Shown: positions 24,463 through 33,873, numbered from the stretch's first letter. The stretch: 64,000 nucleotides of DNA from JAGWRI01 sp035700805 (GCA_035700805.1 DASSOG010000043.1:77543-141542), one strand, 5' to 3'. The notes: generated from the sequence alone by a model not told the origin. Numbers and translations: made by a program.

Positions 24463-25887
24463 GTGACTCACCACAAGCTCAGCGAGGCCCCTGTGCGCGC
24501 ACCGCGCCGGGAGTGGATCAGTTGGGTGTCGTACGATTTTGCGAATACGATATTCGCCATGAACGTGACCACCCTGTATTTCTCCGTGTGGCTCGTGAGC
24601 GACCTGGGCGCGTCGAATACCATGTACGCCGCTTCCAGCGCACTCGCCGCGCTCCTGGTGGTCCTAGCCATCCCAATCCTCGGGGCCGTATCCGACGTCC
24701 GTCGACGCCGGAAGCCGTGGGTGGTGGGATTCACGCTGGCGTGCTGCGCGGCGTGCGTGGCCATCGGGATCCTGGGACAGACGGTGGTTCCACTTACCGG
24801 CGCTGAAGTGCGCGGCGCCATGCCGGCACCAGAGACGTGGACCCCGGGTTTCCACCAATTGAAGTGGGTGCTGCTCGCGTTCGTCATCGCCAACACCGCC
24901 TACCAGGCAGCGCTTCCGTTCTACAACGCCATGATGCCGGATCTCGTACCAGGCGCCGAGCAAGGCTGGTTGTCCGGATTCGGGACGGCGATGGGATATG
25001 TCGGTTCCATTGTTGGAGTGCTGCTCGTGGTCCCATTCTTCAACCACGCCCTTCCCGTGGTGGGACCCATCAGCGCCGGCGTCATGGACCGGCTGCACGC
25101 AATAGTTCCGTTCACCAGGCATGGGGGCCGAGTGTCAACTTTCGTGCCCACCGGCCTGCTGTTCCTGCTGTTTTCGCTTCCGTTGTTCCTGTTCTGCCGC
25201 GACCGGGCACCGGCAGTGACACCAACCCGGATTGCGTGGCGGCGCGCCTTTGTGGATGTGATTCACACCATCCGCGACAGCCGGCGGTATCCTGGAACCC
25301 TCCGGTTCATCCTCACCTCATTTCTCTACCAGGACGCCATCGGAACGATCGTCAGCTTCATGGCGCTTTACGCTGTCGAAGCGGTCGGGTTCAGGCGGGG
25401 ATCGGAGACGACGCTCTTTCTTGTGCTCACTATTCCGGCCATCTTCGGCAGTTACGTCGTCGGATGGCTGGTTGACCGCCTCGGGGCGCGCCGCGCACTA
25501 CAACTGACGCTGATGAGCTGGACCCTGCTCCTCATCGGCCTCATTCTGGTCCCGTCGCAAGCCATGTTCTGGGGGCTCGGCCTCTGCATCGGGTTTGTCT
25601 TTGGTGGGGTACCAACGGCGGAGCGACCAGTACTGCTGAGTCTGGTGCCACAGGAGGAGGCCGGTCGCTACTTCAGCCTTATGTTGCTCTCTGCCCGTGC
25701 GGCCGCGGTGGTTGGTCCTCTCCTCTGGGCAGTCACCGTCGATACGCTGACGCCGAGCATGGGGAAGGGGATCGCGTATCGCGCGGCCGTCGGAACCATC
25801 ACCGTGATGTTCGCCTTGGCGGTGATACTCCTGCGCAAGGTGCCAGCCCGACCGGTCGCAACACGGGTACCATCCAGCAGCCCGTAG
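24463..25887 (+). CDS. MFS transporter, UMF1/ATG22-type
   Basis: A 474-residue inner-membrane protein with about 12 hydrophobic segments. The N-terminal SWVSYDFANTIFAMNV and the loop GAVSDVRRRRKPWVVG (the MFS motif-A region) match UMF1-type permeases, relatives of the vacuolar amino-acid exporter Atg22. A second motif A-like stretch, VGWLVDRLGARRALQ, lies in the second half. Substrate unknown; sugar or amino-acid efflux would be speculation. GTG at 24463 is used. The stop is five bases from the convergent DUF4031 gene. Confidence 0.9.
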   Translation: MTHHKLSEAPVRAPRREWISWVSYDFANTIFAMNVTTLYFSVWLVSDLGASNTMYAASSALAALLVVLAIPILGAVSDVRRRRKPWVVGFTLACCAACVAIGILGQTVVPLTGAEVRGAMPAPETWTPGFHQLKWVLLAFVIANTAYQAALPFYNAMMPDLVPGAEQGWLSGFGTAMGYVGSIVGVLLVVPFFNHALPVVGPISAGVMDRLHAIVPFTRHGGRVSTFVPTGLLFLLFSLPLFLFCRDRAPAVTPTRIAWRRAFVDVIHTIRDSRRYPGTLRFILTSFLYQDAIGTIVSFMALYAVEAVGFRRGSETTLFLVLTIPAIFGSYVVGWLVDRLGARRALQLTLMSWTLLLIGLILVPSQAMFWGLGLCIGFVFGGVPTAERPVLLSLVPQEEAGRYFSLMLLSARAAAVVGPLLWAVTVDTLTPSMGKGIAYRAAVGTITVMFALAVILLRKVPARPVATRVPSSSP

Positions 25888-25891
25888 ACGA

Positions 25892-26122
25892 TCAGCGTTT
25901 CGGCGGCAGGTAAGGACCCCCAAGGTCCCAATGCCAGGCGTCTCGCCGCTCACCAGTCCGTGGGTCACGCAATGGCTTGAACTGCAATCGCGATTCTGGC
26001 AATCCAGCACGAACGCCGTATTCCAGCAGTCGATCACGGTTTGTGGACACCAGATGCGCCATGGGTCGCCCCTGCCATCTATGGCGATGCAGCCACAGGC
26101 CACCGTCCATCGCGTAGATCAT
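25892..26122 (-). CDS. DUF4031 domain protein
   Basis: A 76-residue protein: it begins MIYAMDGG, then GRPMAHLVSTNRDRLLEYGV, LPESRLQFKPL and ends WDLGGPYLPPKR. This order (start strand, HLV, helix, and terminal Y-L-x-P-x-R) is that of DUF4031, a small family of unknown function. ATG at 26122 gives the family start; a TTG at 26182 would add 20 residues. It is downstream of the pilin-like gene on the same strand after 80 bases. Confidence 0.78.
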   Translation of the reverse strand: MIYAMDGGLWLHRHRWQGRPMAHLVSTNRDRLLEYGVRAGLPESRLQFKPLRDPRTGERRDAWHWDLGGPYLPPKR

Positions 26123-26202
26123 CCCGTCGCGCCGAGCGGCAAACTCCCGATAACCGATTCCGTATGTATCGTGAACAGCCAATGGCGTCAGCGACCGGTG
26201 GA

Positions 26203-26586
26203 CTACTGACAGGCGACCTGACCCGCGGACGTTGCGGGGGCAACTGGGGCCACCTCACCAAAGAATATGCTGCACAGGTGCGGGTAGGCGTTCGGGTGCG
26301 TGGATGTCGCACCCCATCCAGTACCATCTGCTTCCGGAATCGTGATGATCACGCCGGGGGATGGGGTGAATTCGAGGGAATCCAGTTCGGTCGTATAGGT
26401 CTGATGCGAATACAGGTAAACCTCCTCTGCGATCGCAAGATGACGAAGATCGCTCTTCATCGAGGCCATGTACGCTTTTCCCTTGATTTCCCGGAATCTG
26501 GGTATCGCAATGGCCGCGAGGATTCCAATCACCACGATAACAACCAGCAGCTCGATGAGCGTGAACCCGAGACGTTGGTGGCGCAT
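26203..26586 (-). CDS. type IV pilin-like prepilin
   Basis: A 127-residue major-pilin-sized protein. The class III signal is RHQRLG followed by FTLIELLVVIVVIGILAAIA, so PilD should cleave after Gly and methylate Phe; Glu at +5 is kept. The helix runs into IPRFREIKGKAYMASMKSDLRHLAIAEE. The C-terminal part has one cysteine in the PHLCSIFFG stretch and one at the end (VACQ), possibly a D-region disulfide. No other pilus genes lie nearby, so it is an orphan pilin or pseudopilin here. The 200-base region toward polA carries a perfect inverted repeat at 26624-26642. Confidence 0.92.
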   Translation of the reverse strand: MRHQRLGFTLIELLVVIVVIGILAAIAIPRFREIKGKAYMASMKSDLRHLAIAEEVYLYSHQTYTTELDSLEFTPSPGVIITIPEADGTGWGATSTHPNAYPHLCSIFFGEVAPVAPATSAGQVACQ

Positions 26587-26623
26587 GAGCCCCGCGCGAG
26601 AAGGAGGGGAAAACGGAAAGCTG

Positions 26624-26642
26624 GTACCTTCGAATAAGGTAC
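26624..26642. repeat. inverted repeat upstream of the pilin gene
   Basis: GTACCTT (26624-26630) and AAGGTAC (26636-26642) form a perfect 7-bp inverted repeat with a five-base centre, 38 bases upstream of the pilin start on its coding strand. It has no U-tract. An operator for the pilin promoter is possible; a small RNA hairpin in the leader is equally possible. Confidence 0.3.
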
Positions 26643-26787
26643 TTGCTGAGCAAGGCCGGTGCCGAGGTCTGACAAGCTGGCTAAGATGTTACCGCATCGA
26701 TGGTTACGCGCTTTTTAAACAATCCTTAGTTCGCCGCCAGCAGCGACGAACCGCGTGAATTATGGCGAAATGCGAGGGTCCAGCCGG

Positions 26788-29634
26788 TCAAGAACCTTTC
26801 GCATCTACCCAGTTGGGACCGGCTCCCAACTGGACGACCAACGGAACGTCGAGTTTCGCCGCCCCCTCCATCTCCTCCCTTACCATCGCCGCCAGGGTGT
26901 CCTGCTCCTCGGGCGGTACCTCAAATACCAGTTCGTCATGCACCTGCAGCAACATGGCGCCCTGAAAATGTTCCCGGCTCAGGCGTGCCCCGATATTGAT
27001 CATCGCGATCTTGATGAGGTCAGCAGCCGAACCCTGGATCGGGGTGTTCTGGGCCGTACGCTCGCCAAAGGCCCTGATGTTGAAATTCTTGTCCCGAAGC
27101 TCAGGGATGAATCGCCTGCGTCCGAAGATCGTCTCGGCGTACCCGCGCGTGCGTGCCGCTTCAATGGCGCCGTCCAGGTAGGTCCGGATGCCAGTAAAAC
27201 GAACAAAATACTGGTCGATGAACTCCTTGGCCTCGGCGTGGGAAATATGGAGTTGCTGCGAGAGCGCGTGGGCCCCCTGCCCGTAGATCGTGGCAAAATT
27301 GATCGTCTTGGCGCGGCTCCGCATCTCCGAATCCACTGCGGATGGATCGACACCAAAAATCAGCGCGGCTGTCTCCCGGTGGATGTCCCCACCATTACGA
27401 AACGTCGAAACGAAGGCCGGGTCGCCTGACAGATGTGCCAACAGGCGCAGTTCAATCTGCGAATAATCGGCGGTGACCATCACCCACCCCCTTCGCGGGA
27501 TGAAGGCCCGCCGGATTTCGCGGCCGAGGGGGGTCCGGACCGGGATATTCTGCAAGTTCGGGTCGCTTGAGGAAAGACGACCCGTTGCGGCAACGGTCTG
27601 GTTGAACGAGGTGTGAAGACGCCCGGTGCGCGGGTTGACCAGCTTGGGGAGCGTCTCCACGTAGGTGCTCTGGAGCTTGCTCAGCTCCCGGTACTCCATG
27701 ATGAGGCCCGGCAGTGCGTGGCCCGATTCGGCCAGCCGCTCGAGCACGCTCGCATCGGTGGAGGGGCCCGTAGCAGTCTTCTTCACGACTGGAAGCTTCA
27801 GCTTTTCGAACAGGATGCGTCGGAGCTGCGCATTTGAGTTGATGTTGAACTCCTCACCGGCCGCTTCGTGGATGTCGTGTTCCACGCGGCTGCGCTCCCG
27901 GTCAAACTCAGTTCGCAACCGTTGGAAGACCGCCACATCAACCGTAATGCCCATTGCCTCCATCTGTGCGAGGACTGGCAGGAGGGGCATTTCCACTTCC
28001 TTGAACAACGTGGTCACACCCATCTGCTCCATCTGCTCCTGGAACAGGTCGGCCAACCTGAGCGTGACGTCAACATCCTCGCACGAGTACTCCATGGCAT
28101 CGGGAATCGGCACCTCATCAAAGCCGATGGCAGACTTGCCCTTCCCGCACACGGCTTCGTAGGGGATCATCTCGTGCCCCAGGAACTCCAACGCCAGCAT
28201 GTCCAGCCCGTGCGACCGCCGGCCGGGATCAAGCACATAACTCGCGATCATGGTGTCGAAATCAATGCCCAGTACCGGCACGCCTTCCTGCTGCAGCACC
28301 AGCAGGTCGTACTTCGCGTTCTGCCCGATTTTCGTCACCAATGGGTCGGCCAGCATCGCGCGCAATGCCTCACAGGCCGCGTCAGTGAGAGGTGGAAGGT
28401 TCTCGATACGCTCAGCCGGAGGTGCGGTGTCGGCGTGTTCATCTACCGGGAGCAATTCCGGAATCGCGCTCGCCCCACTGCGGTGGCGAAAGGGCAGGTA
28501 GTACGCCTCCCCTGGGGCCAGCGCCAGGCTGAGGCCCACCAACCTCGACCGAAGGGGGTCTACCGGGGTCAGCACCCCGGCGTCCAGGACCGTTTCCGTA
28601 TCAAACGACACTCGGCGTTGAGCACGAATCCGCTCGACCAGGGCCTCGAGTTCCCGTACGGATTGGATGACCTGGTACTTCGCCTCCCCTCGTACGCCTG
28701 ACGATTGCGACGCGGCTTGCGCGGGCTCCCCAAGAGACTTGGCCAAGCCATGGAATTCGAGTTCGACAAACAAATCACGCAACCGTCCAACATCGGGTGG
28801 CGTGACCCGCATGGCGTCGAGGTCGAGCGACACCTCGAGATCTGTGTGTATGGTCACGAGCCGCTTGGAAAGCCGAGCATTCTCGTGATACTGTGCCAGC
28901 GCTTCGCGCGGACGCTTTTGCGGTATCTCCGCGGCGTGAGTAAGGATTTCCTCCAGCGAACCGTACTGGGTGATCAGGGCCACCGCGGTCTTCCCGCCAA
29001 TGCCCTTTACTCCGGGGACATTATCGGACGAGTCCCCTACCAGGGCCAGATAGTCGGTCACGCGTTCAGGGGAAACGCCAAGTCGTTCGGAAGCATTCGG
29101 CATTCCAACCCACTGTTCGTCGACACCCGCGGGCCCTCCGCGCCCTGGGTTCAGGAGCCAGACTCGGGGAGTCACAAGCTGGTGAAAGTCCTTATCTCCG
29201 GAGACCACCACGACGTTCAGGTCGGCGGCTTCCCCCTTCCTCGCCAGGGTCCCTATCACGTCATCGGCTTCATAGCCCTCGAGACTCAGGATCGGGACCC
29301 GGTAGGCCGCGAGCATCTGCTCCACCCGGTCAACCCCCCGGTCAAAATCTGCCTGCAGCTCGTCAGAAAGCTTCTCCCGTGTCGCCTTGTACTCCGGGTA
29401 CTCCTCGTGCCGAAAGGAGAGGCCGGAGTCATGCACCCAGCCCAGATAGTCCGGGTGGTGTTTGCTCACCAGGCGTTGCAGGAAGTTGGCCACCCCCCAG
29501 GCCGCGGAGGTATTCTCTCCGCGGCTGGTGGTCAGCGGCCGGGAGATCATGGCGAAGAAGGCGCGATAGATGATCGCATACCCATCTATCAGAAACAGCC
29601 GGCGCTCTGCCGGCGGCTCGATTGAGTTGGCCAA
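26788..29634 (-). CDS. polA: DNA polymerase I
   Basis: A 948-residue repair and Okazaki-processing polymerase. Residues 1 to about 290 are the 5' nuclease (FLIDGYAIIYRAFFAM, ADDVIGTLA, GDKDFHQLV). About 330-530 is the proofreading domain, where the SFDTETVLD motif keeps the Asp-Thr-Glu of Exo I, suggesting active 3'-5' exonuclease. The polymerase domain shows TADYSQIELRLLAHLSGD (motif A), RSRAKTINFATIYGQGA (motif B) and LLQVHDELVFEV (motif C). The start is TTG at 29634, preceded by GAGGGGGGAGA. It is a single gene, divergent from the Ser/Thr kinase. Confidence 0.97.
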   Translation of the reverse strand: MANSIEPPAERRLFLIDGYAIIYRAFFAMISRPLTTSRGENTSAAWGVANFLQRLVSKHHPDYLGWVHDSGLSFRHEEYPEYKATREKLSDELQADFDRGVDRVEQMLAAYRVPILSLEGYEADDVIGTLARKGEAADLNVVVVSGDKDFHQLVTPRVWLLNPGRGGPAGVDEQWVGMPNASERLGVSPERVTDYLALVGDSSDNVPGVKGIGGKTAVALITQYGSLEEILTHAAEIPQKRPREALAQYHENARLSKRLVTIHTDLEVSLDLDAMRVTPPDVGRLRDLFVELEFHGLAKSLGEPAQAASQSSGVRGEAKYQVIQSVRELEALVERIRAQRRVSFDTETVLDAGVLTPVDPLRSRLVGLSLALAPGEAYYLPFRHRSGASAIPELLPVDEHADTAPPAERIENLPPLTDAACEALRAMLADPLVTKIGQNAKYDLLVLQQEGVPVLGIDFDTMIASYVLDPGRRSHGLDMLALEFLGHEMIPYEAVCGKGKSAIGFDEVPIPDAMEYSCEDVDVTLRLADLFQEQMEQMGVTTLFKEVEMPLLPVLAQMEAMGITVDVAVFQRLRTEFDRERSRVEHDIHEAAGEEFNINSNAQLRRILFEKLKLPVVKKTATGPSTDASVLERLAESGHALPGLIMEYRELSKLQSTYVETLPKLVNPRTGRLHTSFNQTVAATGRLSSSDPNLQNIPVRTPLGREIRRAFIPRRGWVMVTADYSQIELRLLAHLSGDPAFVSTFRNGGDIHRETAALIFGVDPSAVDSEMRSRAKTINFATIYGQGAHALSQQLHISHAEAKEFIDQYFVRFTGIRTYLDGAIEAARTRGYAETIFGRRRFIPELRDKNFNIRAFGERTAQNTPIQGSAADLIKIAMINIGARLSREHFQGAMLLQVHDELVFEVPPEEQDTLAAMVREEMEGAAKLDVPLVVQLGAGPNWVDAKGS

Positions 29635-29725
29635 CGCAGTCTCCCCCCTCGGTAAGCAAATGACACAACCCGGCGCCCAGGCTTCCCGTGAAGTCCGGTG
29701 GCTTGCCGGACCCGCACGTGATTGT

Positions 29726-29731
29726 TAGGTT
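29726..29731 (+). promoter_or_regulatory. -10-like hexamer six bases before a GTG start
   Basis: TAGGTT is followed by CGCCGC and then the GTG at 29738. A transcript starting 7 bases after the hexamer would begin at the start codon, implying a leaderless mRNA. No ribosome-binding site precedes this GTG. No good -35 is visible. Confidence 0.35.
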
Positions 29732-29737
29732 CGCCGC

Positions 29738-30649
29738 GTGCCCCGAGAATCTATGCTAGGGCGAACCCTGGCCGGGTATACCCTGGAAAGCGAGGTTGGC
29801 GAAGGCGGTACGTCTGCCGTCTTTCGCGCGCATCATGCCCAGCATGGGTTGGTTGCCGTTAAGATCCTCCGGGAAAAGCTCCGCAACGACAAGACCGCCG
29901 TCGCCCGATTCCTGCGGGAGGCACACTACGGCGAGCGTGTACAGCATCCGAATGTCGTGCGAACTATTGAAATCGGGGAAGCCGATCCCGGGTTGCATTT
30001 CCTGGCCATCGAATGGGCCTCCGGTGAGCTCCTGGAACGCTACGCACGCCATCGCGGGGCGCTACCACCCGCTGAAGTCGTAAATATTATTTCCCAGATT
30101 GCGGAGGCGGTCCGGGCGGCGCACCTGGTCGGAGTGATACACCGCGACCTCAAGCCCGATAACGTCATGTACGACTCGGAATCCGGCCAGGTCAAATTGC
30201 TCGATTTCGGGATCGCTACAGATACCGACATCGCTCCTGAACAGCGCTTGACCCGCGCGGGGTTCTTTGTGGGCACTCTGATGTACGTCGCGCCGGAAGC
30301 ACTCTCGGGAGAGTTGGTCTCGCCGGCGGCTGACCAGTTCAGTCTCGCCACCATTGCGTACTTCCTCTTGACCGGCTGCCTCCCCTATCTGGCAAAGTCA
30401 CCCCGTGAGATGTTCACGCAGCTGCTGACGCAGCCGCCGATCCCCCTCAATATGGCCAAGCAGGGATTGCGCTTCTCCCCGGCGGTGGAGGCCGTCATTA
30501 TGCGCGGACTCGAACGAGAGCCCGGCCGGCGGTTTCCGGACTGTGTGGCCTTCGCCCAGGCGTTGCGTGAAGCGATCGCGCAGCCAGTTGAGCCCCAGCA
30601 CGTCGGCATGATGGGGCGATTGAAATCCCTGTTTATCAAGAAACACTAG
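29738..30649 (+). CDS. serine/threonine protein kinase (Hanks type), soluble
   Basis: A 303-residue kinase made almost only of the catalytic domain. Gly-rich loop GEGGTSAVF, Lys42 in VAVKIL, catalytic loop HRDLKPDNV (Asp137), DFG at about 156, then GTLMYVAPEAL and the C-lobe with ADQFSLATIAYFLLTG. There is no transmembrane segment or extracellular sensor, unlike PknB-type kinases, so it is probably cytoplasmic. Start GTG 29738; an ATG at 29753 (MLGRTLAGY) is also reasonable. Its stop overlaps the histidine-kinase stop by four bases in a convergent arrangement. Targets unknown. Confidence 0.93.
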   Translation: MPRESMLGRTLAGYTLESEVGEGGTSAVFRAHHAQHGLVAVKILREKLRNDKTAVARFLREAHYGERVQHPNVVRTIEIGEADPGLHFLAIEWASGELLERYARHRGALPPAEVVNIISQIAEAVRAAHLVGVIHRDLKPDNVMYDSESGQVKLLDFGIATDTDIAPEQRLTRAGFFVGTLMYVAPEALSGELVSPAADQFSLATIAYFLLTGCLPYLAKSPREMFTQLLTQPPIPLNMAKQGLRFSPAVEAVIMRGLEREPGRRFPDCVAFAQALREAIAQPVEPQHVGMMGRLKSLFIKKH

Positions 30650-32340
30650 CGCTCCGCACCGTTGCCGGAGCCCGGCGACCTCCCTCCTTCGTCCGTTCGC
30701 GGCAGCCATACAGTAAAGACGCTCCCCTCTCCCGGGGTGCTCTCCACGCTGATATCGCCCCCGAGGAGTCCCGCGAGTCGACGTGAGATTGGAAGGCCAA
30801 GACCGGTGCCCTGATGCGCACCCCTGGTGCCTTCACCACTGGGTATCTGCTCGAATTCCTCGAAAATCCGCTCCAGATCCCCCTCGGCGATTCCAACACC
30901 AGTATCCACCACCTCGATGGCCACCCACTCCTCAGCCGAGGTGGAACGCGCGACCATGTGCTGGCCCGTTACTGCCAGGCTTCGCGGTGGCGGCCCACTC
31001 CAATCGAGGCGCACGCGCAACGTAATGCACCCCGTGGTCATGGACTTGATCGCATTGCTCAGCAGGTTGATCATGATCTGCCGAAGGTACGTGGGATCCG
31101 TCCTCATCCTGATAATTTCAGGCACCACCTGTACATCAACTGCGAGCCCGGTCTCCATGAGGAGCGGTTCCAGCTCGTTCAACACACTCTCGATGAACGG
31201 CCTCACCACAACGGGTTCCACCCGGACATCAACACGTCCCGCGGTGACCTTGGCCATGTCCAGGACCTGATCCACCAGGGTCCTCAGCCTGGCAGCGGAC
31301 ATCGACACGCGCTCCACCGGTACGCGCTGGCGCTCCGTGAGATCGCCATACCCTCCGTCTCGCAGCAGGTCAATAAAGCCAACGATGGCGTTGAGCGGGG
31401 TGCGCAGTTCGTGCGAAACCCCTGCCAGGAACTCACCCTTCAACCGATCTGCGTGCAACAGTTCCGCCGAGAGTCGTTCCAGTTCCACCGAACGTTCAGC
31501 GACACGCCGGGCCTGCTGTCGTTCTCGAATCAGGTATATCGTCAGCAGTGTGATGGTCGTGATCGCAACGACCCAGATCGTCCATCGCAACATCCATTGC
31601 CGCGACGTGAGTGCACTGACCACAAACCACGGCGGGTAGCCAGGTAGTGGACTCCGAACTGTTATGGCACCTTCGCTGGTTGAGCTGTCAAGAACTGCTT
31701 CGGCCGCCGTATCGCCGTCCGCAAGGAGGGCAAGAAATGCCCGGTCTTTCATTGCTGCGCCGCCCGCAGGCATGAGGAGCGTCGCTTCATCCAGCAGGGC
31801 GATTGCGACCTTGACGAACTTTCCATGCTCAACGACAGGTTCACCAAACAGCGCGAGCCCGTTCGACGTGGCAGTGGGCGTCCCGCTCGTCGAGAGGTGT
31901 TGGAGTGTCCTGTCACGGGTCCTGGCCACCGTCCTCGCGAGCTGGCGGACCGCGTCCTGTTGCACGACGTCGTTCACATGTGTCGTCCAGATGACGGAAT
32001 CCAGGACCGCCGCGCCAAGTGTATCCACGAGCCACACCGCGCGGACAGGGCCCGCCGCGCGTTGCCCACTTCCAGGAAGGCGGCTGAGGTATTCGTCCGT
32101 CAGGCCAGGTGCACTGTTCGTCCCCATCTTGCTCAGTTGTTCGGCAACCAGGTCCACCTCCTGCGAGATGATGCGCGCAGAGCTGCCCGCATCCAGCAGA
32201 ACCCGCGCCTCAGTCGCAGTGCGCAACGATCGACCCACAAGCACGAGTCCAGCCAGCAGGAGCACCATCATGGTGCCCAGCAGGACAACGAAGATGCTCG
32301 TTTGCCCTCGCAGTCTTGCGGGTAGCTGATCGTGGGTCAT
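30646..32340 (-). CDS. membrane sensor histidine kinase
   Basis: A 564-residue kinase. TM1 about 15-37 and TM2 about 250-272 flank a 210-residue periplasmic sensor region of dCACHE-like size. The cytoplasmic part has the H-box VSHELRTPLNAIVGF (His310), N-box RQIMINLLSNAIKSM, G1 EVVDTGVGIAEGD, F-box and G2 GTGLGLPISRRLAGLLGG. The sensor segment has no recognisable ligand motif. The next gene on the strand upstream is an AraC-type regulator 23 bases away, so the two are probably co-transcribed, with no canonical response regulator between them. Signal unknown. Confidence 0.93.
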   Translation of the reverse strand: MTHDQLPARLRGQTSIFVVLLGTMMVLLLAGLVLVGRSLRTATEARVLLDAGSSARIISQEVDLVAEQLSKMGTNSAPGLTDEYLSRLPGSGQRAAGPVRAVWLVDTLGAAVLDSVIWTTHVNDVVQQDAVRQLARTVARTRDRTLQHLSTSGTPTATSNGLALFGEPVVEHGKFVKVAIALLDEATLLMPAGGAAMKDRAFLALLADGDTAAEAVLDSSTSEGAITVRSPLPGYPPWFVVSALTSRQWMLRWTIWVVAITTITLLTIYLIRERQQARRVAERSVELERLSAELLHADRLKGEFLAGVSHELRTPLNAIVGFIDLLRDGGYGDLTERQRVPVERVSMSAARLRTLVDQVLDMAKVTAGRVDVRVEPVVVRPFIESVLNELEPLLMETGLAVDVQVVPEIIRMRTDPTYLRQIMINLLSNAIKSMTTGCITLRVRLDWSGPPPRSLAVTGQHMVARSTSAEEWVAIEVVDTGVGIAEGDLERIFEEFEQIPSGEGTRGAHQGTGLGLPISRRLAGLLGGDISVESTPGEGSVFTVWLPRTDEGGRSPGSGNGAER

Positions 32341-32363
32341 TCTCGTCGCCGTGTCATATGTGA

Positions 32364-33236
32364 CTACGATACCGAGGGCTTGCCGTTTGCCTGAAGTGTG
32401 AGGGGGTTGAACTCCCGCAGGATATGCCGGTAAGGGACGACGAGCTCAGCAAGCAGTCGCTCCACCATGTCCTGCCCGCGAAATTCCCGCCGGAACGACA
32501 GTGCCGTTGTACCCATGACGGCTCGGATGTGGCGCCCGAAACTCTGCGGGGACGAGAACTCCAGGTGATTGGCCACGTTGGCAATGGAAAACCCGGGATT
32601 CTCAAACAGATACGCGGCACGCACCAGCCGCGCGAAGGCAAGATACCGCTTGGGCGCCGGCAAGCCGACGCGAAAGAATCGACTCATCAGCGTACTTGGC
32701 AGAACATCGAATTCCAGCGACAGTCGCCGCACCGACGACACCCCGCGGGAGGCCTTCACCAGCGTCCGGAAGAATGTCAGGCATTCGTGCGTCATCCCCG
32801 CTCCAGCAGTCTCGATTCTCGCGAGCAGCTCGACCTCCACCATGTCCGTACAACGCTCAGCCAGGAGGCGTCGAAGCTGGATCCACCCATCAGCGTTGCT
32901 GATATCCACCACGTCATTCACCCCACCTCGACCGAGTTCCAGAAGGGCTCGCGCCATGCGGGGGGTCGATCCCTTCATAAGCGCGATGGCTGGAATCTGC
33001 GGTGTTTCCCGAATGATCCGGCTCAGCTCCCTCCAACTCTCCGACTGACAGCACCCAATGGAAAGCAGTATAGCCTGTGCCTTGTGCATGCAGATGTCCG
33101 AACGAACCTGGCCGGGACTTTCACGATGCCACGCTTGATACACACCCGCGCCTGCTGCGTCGACAGTCGTTCGCTCCCCGGGCTCAACGATTGTTGAAAC
33201 CGCAAGAAGCTGCTTCTTCCACGGACGGATAGACAT
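32364..33236 (-). CDS. AraC-type transcriptional regulator with degenerate receiver-like N-terminus
   Basis: A 290-residue regulator. The C-terminal part about 165-265 is an AraC double helix-turn-helix: SSVRRLSLEFDVLPSTLMSRF, AFARLVRAAYLFEN and SIANVANHLEFSSPQSFGRHIRAVMG. The N-terminal 20-125 has alternating strands and helices (AQAILLSIG, IPAIALMKG, GGVNDVVDI) like a receiver fold but without a clear phospho-acceptor aspartate or acidic pocket. The start ATG at 33236 has GAGGAG upstream. Pairing with the histidine kinase 23 bases downstream suggests one signalling unit, though phosphotransfer to this protein looks unlikely. Confidence 0.85.
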   Translation of the reverse strand: MSIRPWKKQLLAVSTIVEPGERTTVDAAGAGVYQAWHRESPGQVRSDICMHKAQAILLSIGCCQSESWRELSRIIRETPQIPAIALMKGSTPRMARALLELGRGGVNDVVDISNADGWIQLRRLLAERCTDMVEVELLARIETAGAGMTHECLTFFRTLVKASRGVSSVRRLSLEFDVLPSTLMSRFFRVGLPAPKRYLAFARLVRAAYLFENPGFSIANVANHLEFSSPQSFGRHIRAVMGTTALSFRREFRGQDMVERLLAELVVPYRHILREFNPLTLQANGKPSVS

Positions 33237-33469
33237 GGTGGGACGCTCCTCTGGTGGATGGTTTCGGGGGATTCAAACCACATCCGATTTGCTTCCACCG
33301 GTATCATCGCTTGAGGCGTCACACGCGCGTCACCTGCAGCGCCCAGGAAGGCCCGGACAGCAGGCGTCGACGGTCCTAACCTCCTTCCCCGTAAGGGTTT
33401 CCATCCGAAGTGCGAGACTCCTTTAACGGGCCTTGCAGGCTATATTACAGGTCAATCAGAGTGTTTCAC

Positions 33470-33832
33470 GTTCCTGGCCTGACGATCGCGGAGGCAACTC
33501 CGAGGAAAGTCCGGACACCACAGGGTAAGCTGCCAGGTAATGCCTGGACACAGGCCTCTGGTCTGTGATGGAAAGCGCCACAGAAAGCATACCGCCGATG
33601 GCTTCTTAAGCTCAGGCAAGGGTGAAAGGGTGAGGTAAGAGCTCACCGCGGAGGCGGTAACGTCTCCGGCATGGCAAGCCCCAGCTGGTGCAAGGCCAAA
33701 TAAGCAGTGAGAGCTACCCTGCTCGTCCAAGACACTGCGGGTAGGCTGCTGGAGGGTGCGGGTGACCGTACTCCAAGAGGAATGATCGTCCGGCACCCAG
33801 TGCCGACAGAATCCGGCTTATCGGCCAGGAAC
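33470..33832 (+). ncRNA. rnpB: RNase P RNA, bacterial class A
   Basis: About 363 bases. The P1 helix closes as GTTCCTGGCC (33470-33479) with GGCCAGGAAC (33823-33832). Universal segments are present in order: GAGGAAAGTCCGGACACC near the 5' end (CR I), AGGGTGAAAGGGTGAGGTAAGAG-type core split over the P9-P10 region, GGCAAGCC and GGTGCAAGGCCAAATA, GGGTAGGCTGCTGGAGG, AAGAGGAATGATCGTC and the 3' ACAGAATCCGGCTTAT. It is the catalytic RNA that matures tRNA 5' ends; its protein partner RnpA is encoded 3 kb away. A TATATT at about 33450 may be part of its promoter. Exact mature ends are inferred from P1. Confidence 0.96.
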
Positions 33833-33835
33833 AAG

Positions 33836-33873
33836 ACAAAGCGCCGTCTCCCATCAGGGAGGCGGCGCTTTGT
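33836..33873. terminator. bidirectional terminator between rnpB and dnaN
   Basis: A 17-bp stem, ACAAAGCGCCGTCTCCC with GGGAGGCGGCGCTTTGT and one G-U pair, around an ATCA loop. The outer A/T bases give short U-runs on both strands, so it can end both the rnpB (+) and dnaN (-) transcripts, whose ends meet here. Confidence 0.88.

Noticed and set aside
33463..33472. TGTTTCACGT, a perfect left half of parS at the start of rnpB
   Set aside because: The right half (TCCTGG) does not match, and P1 of RNase P RNA constrains these bases.
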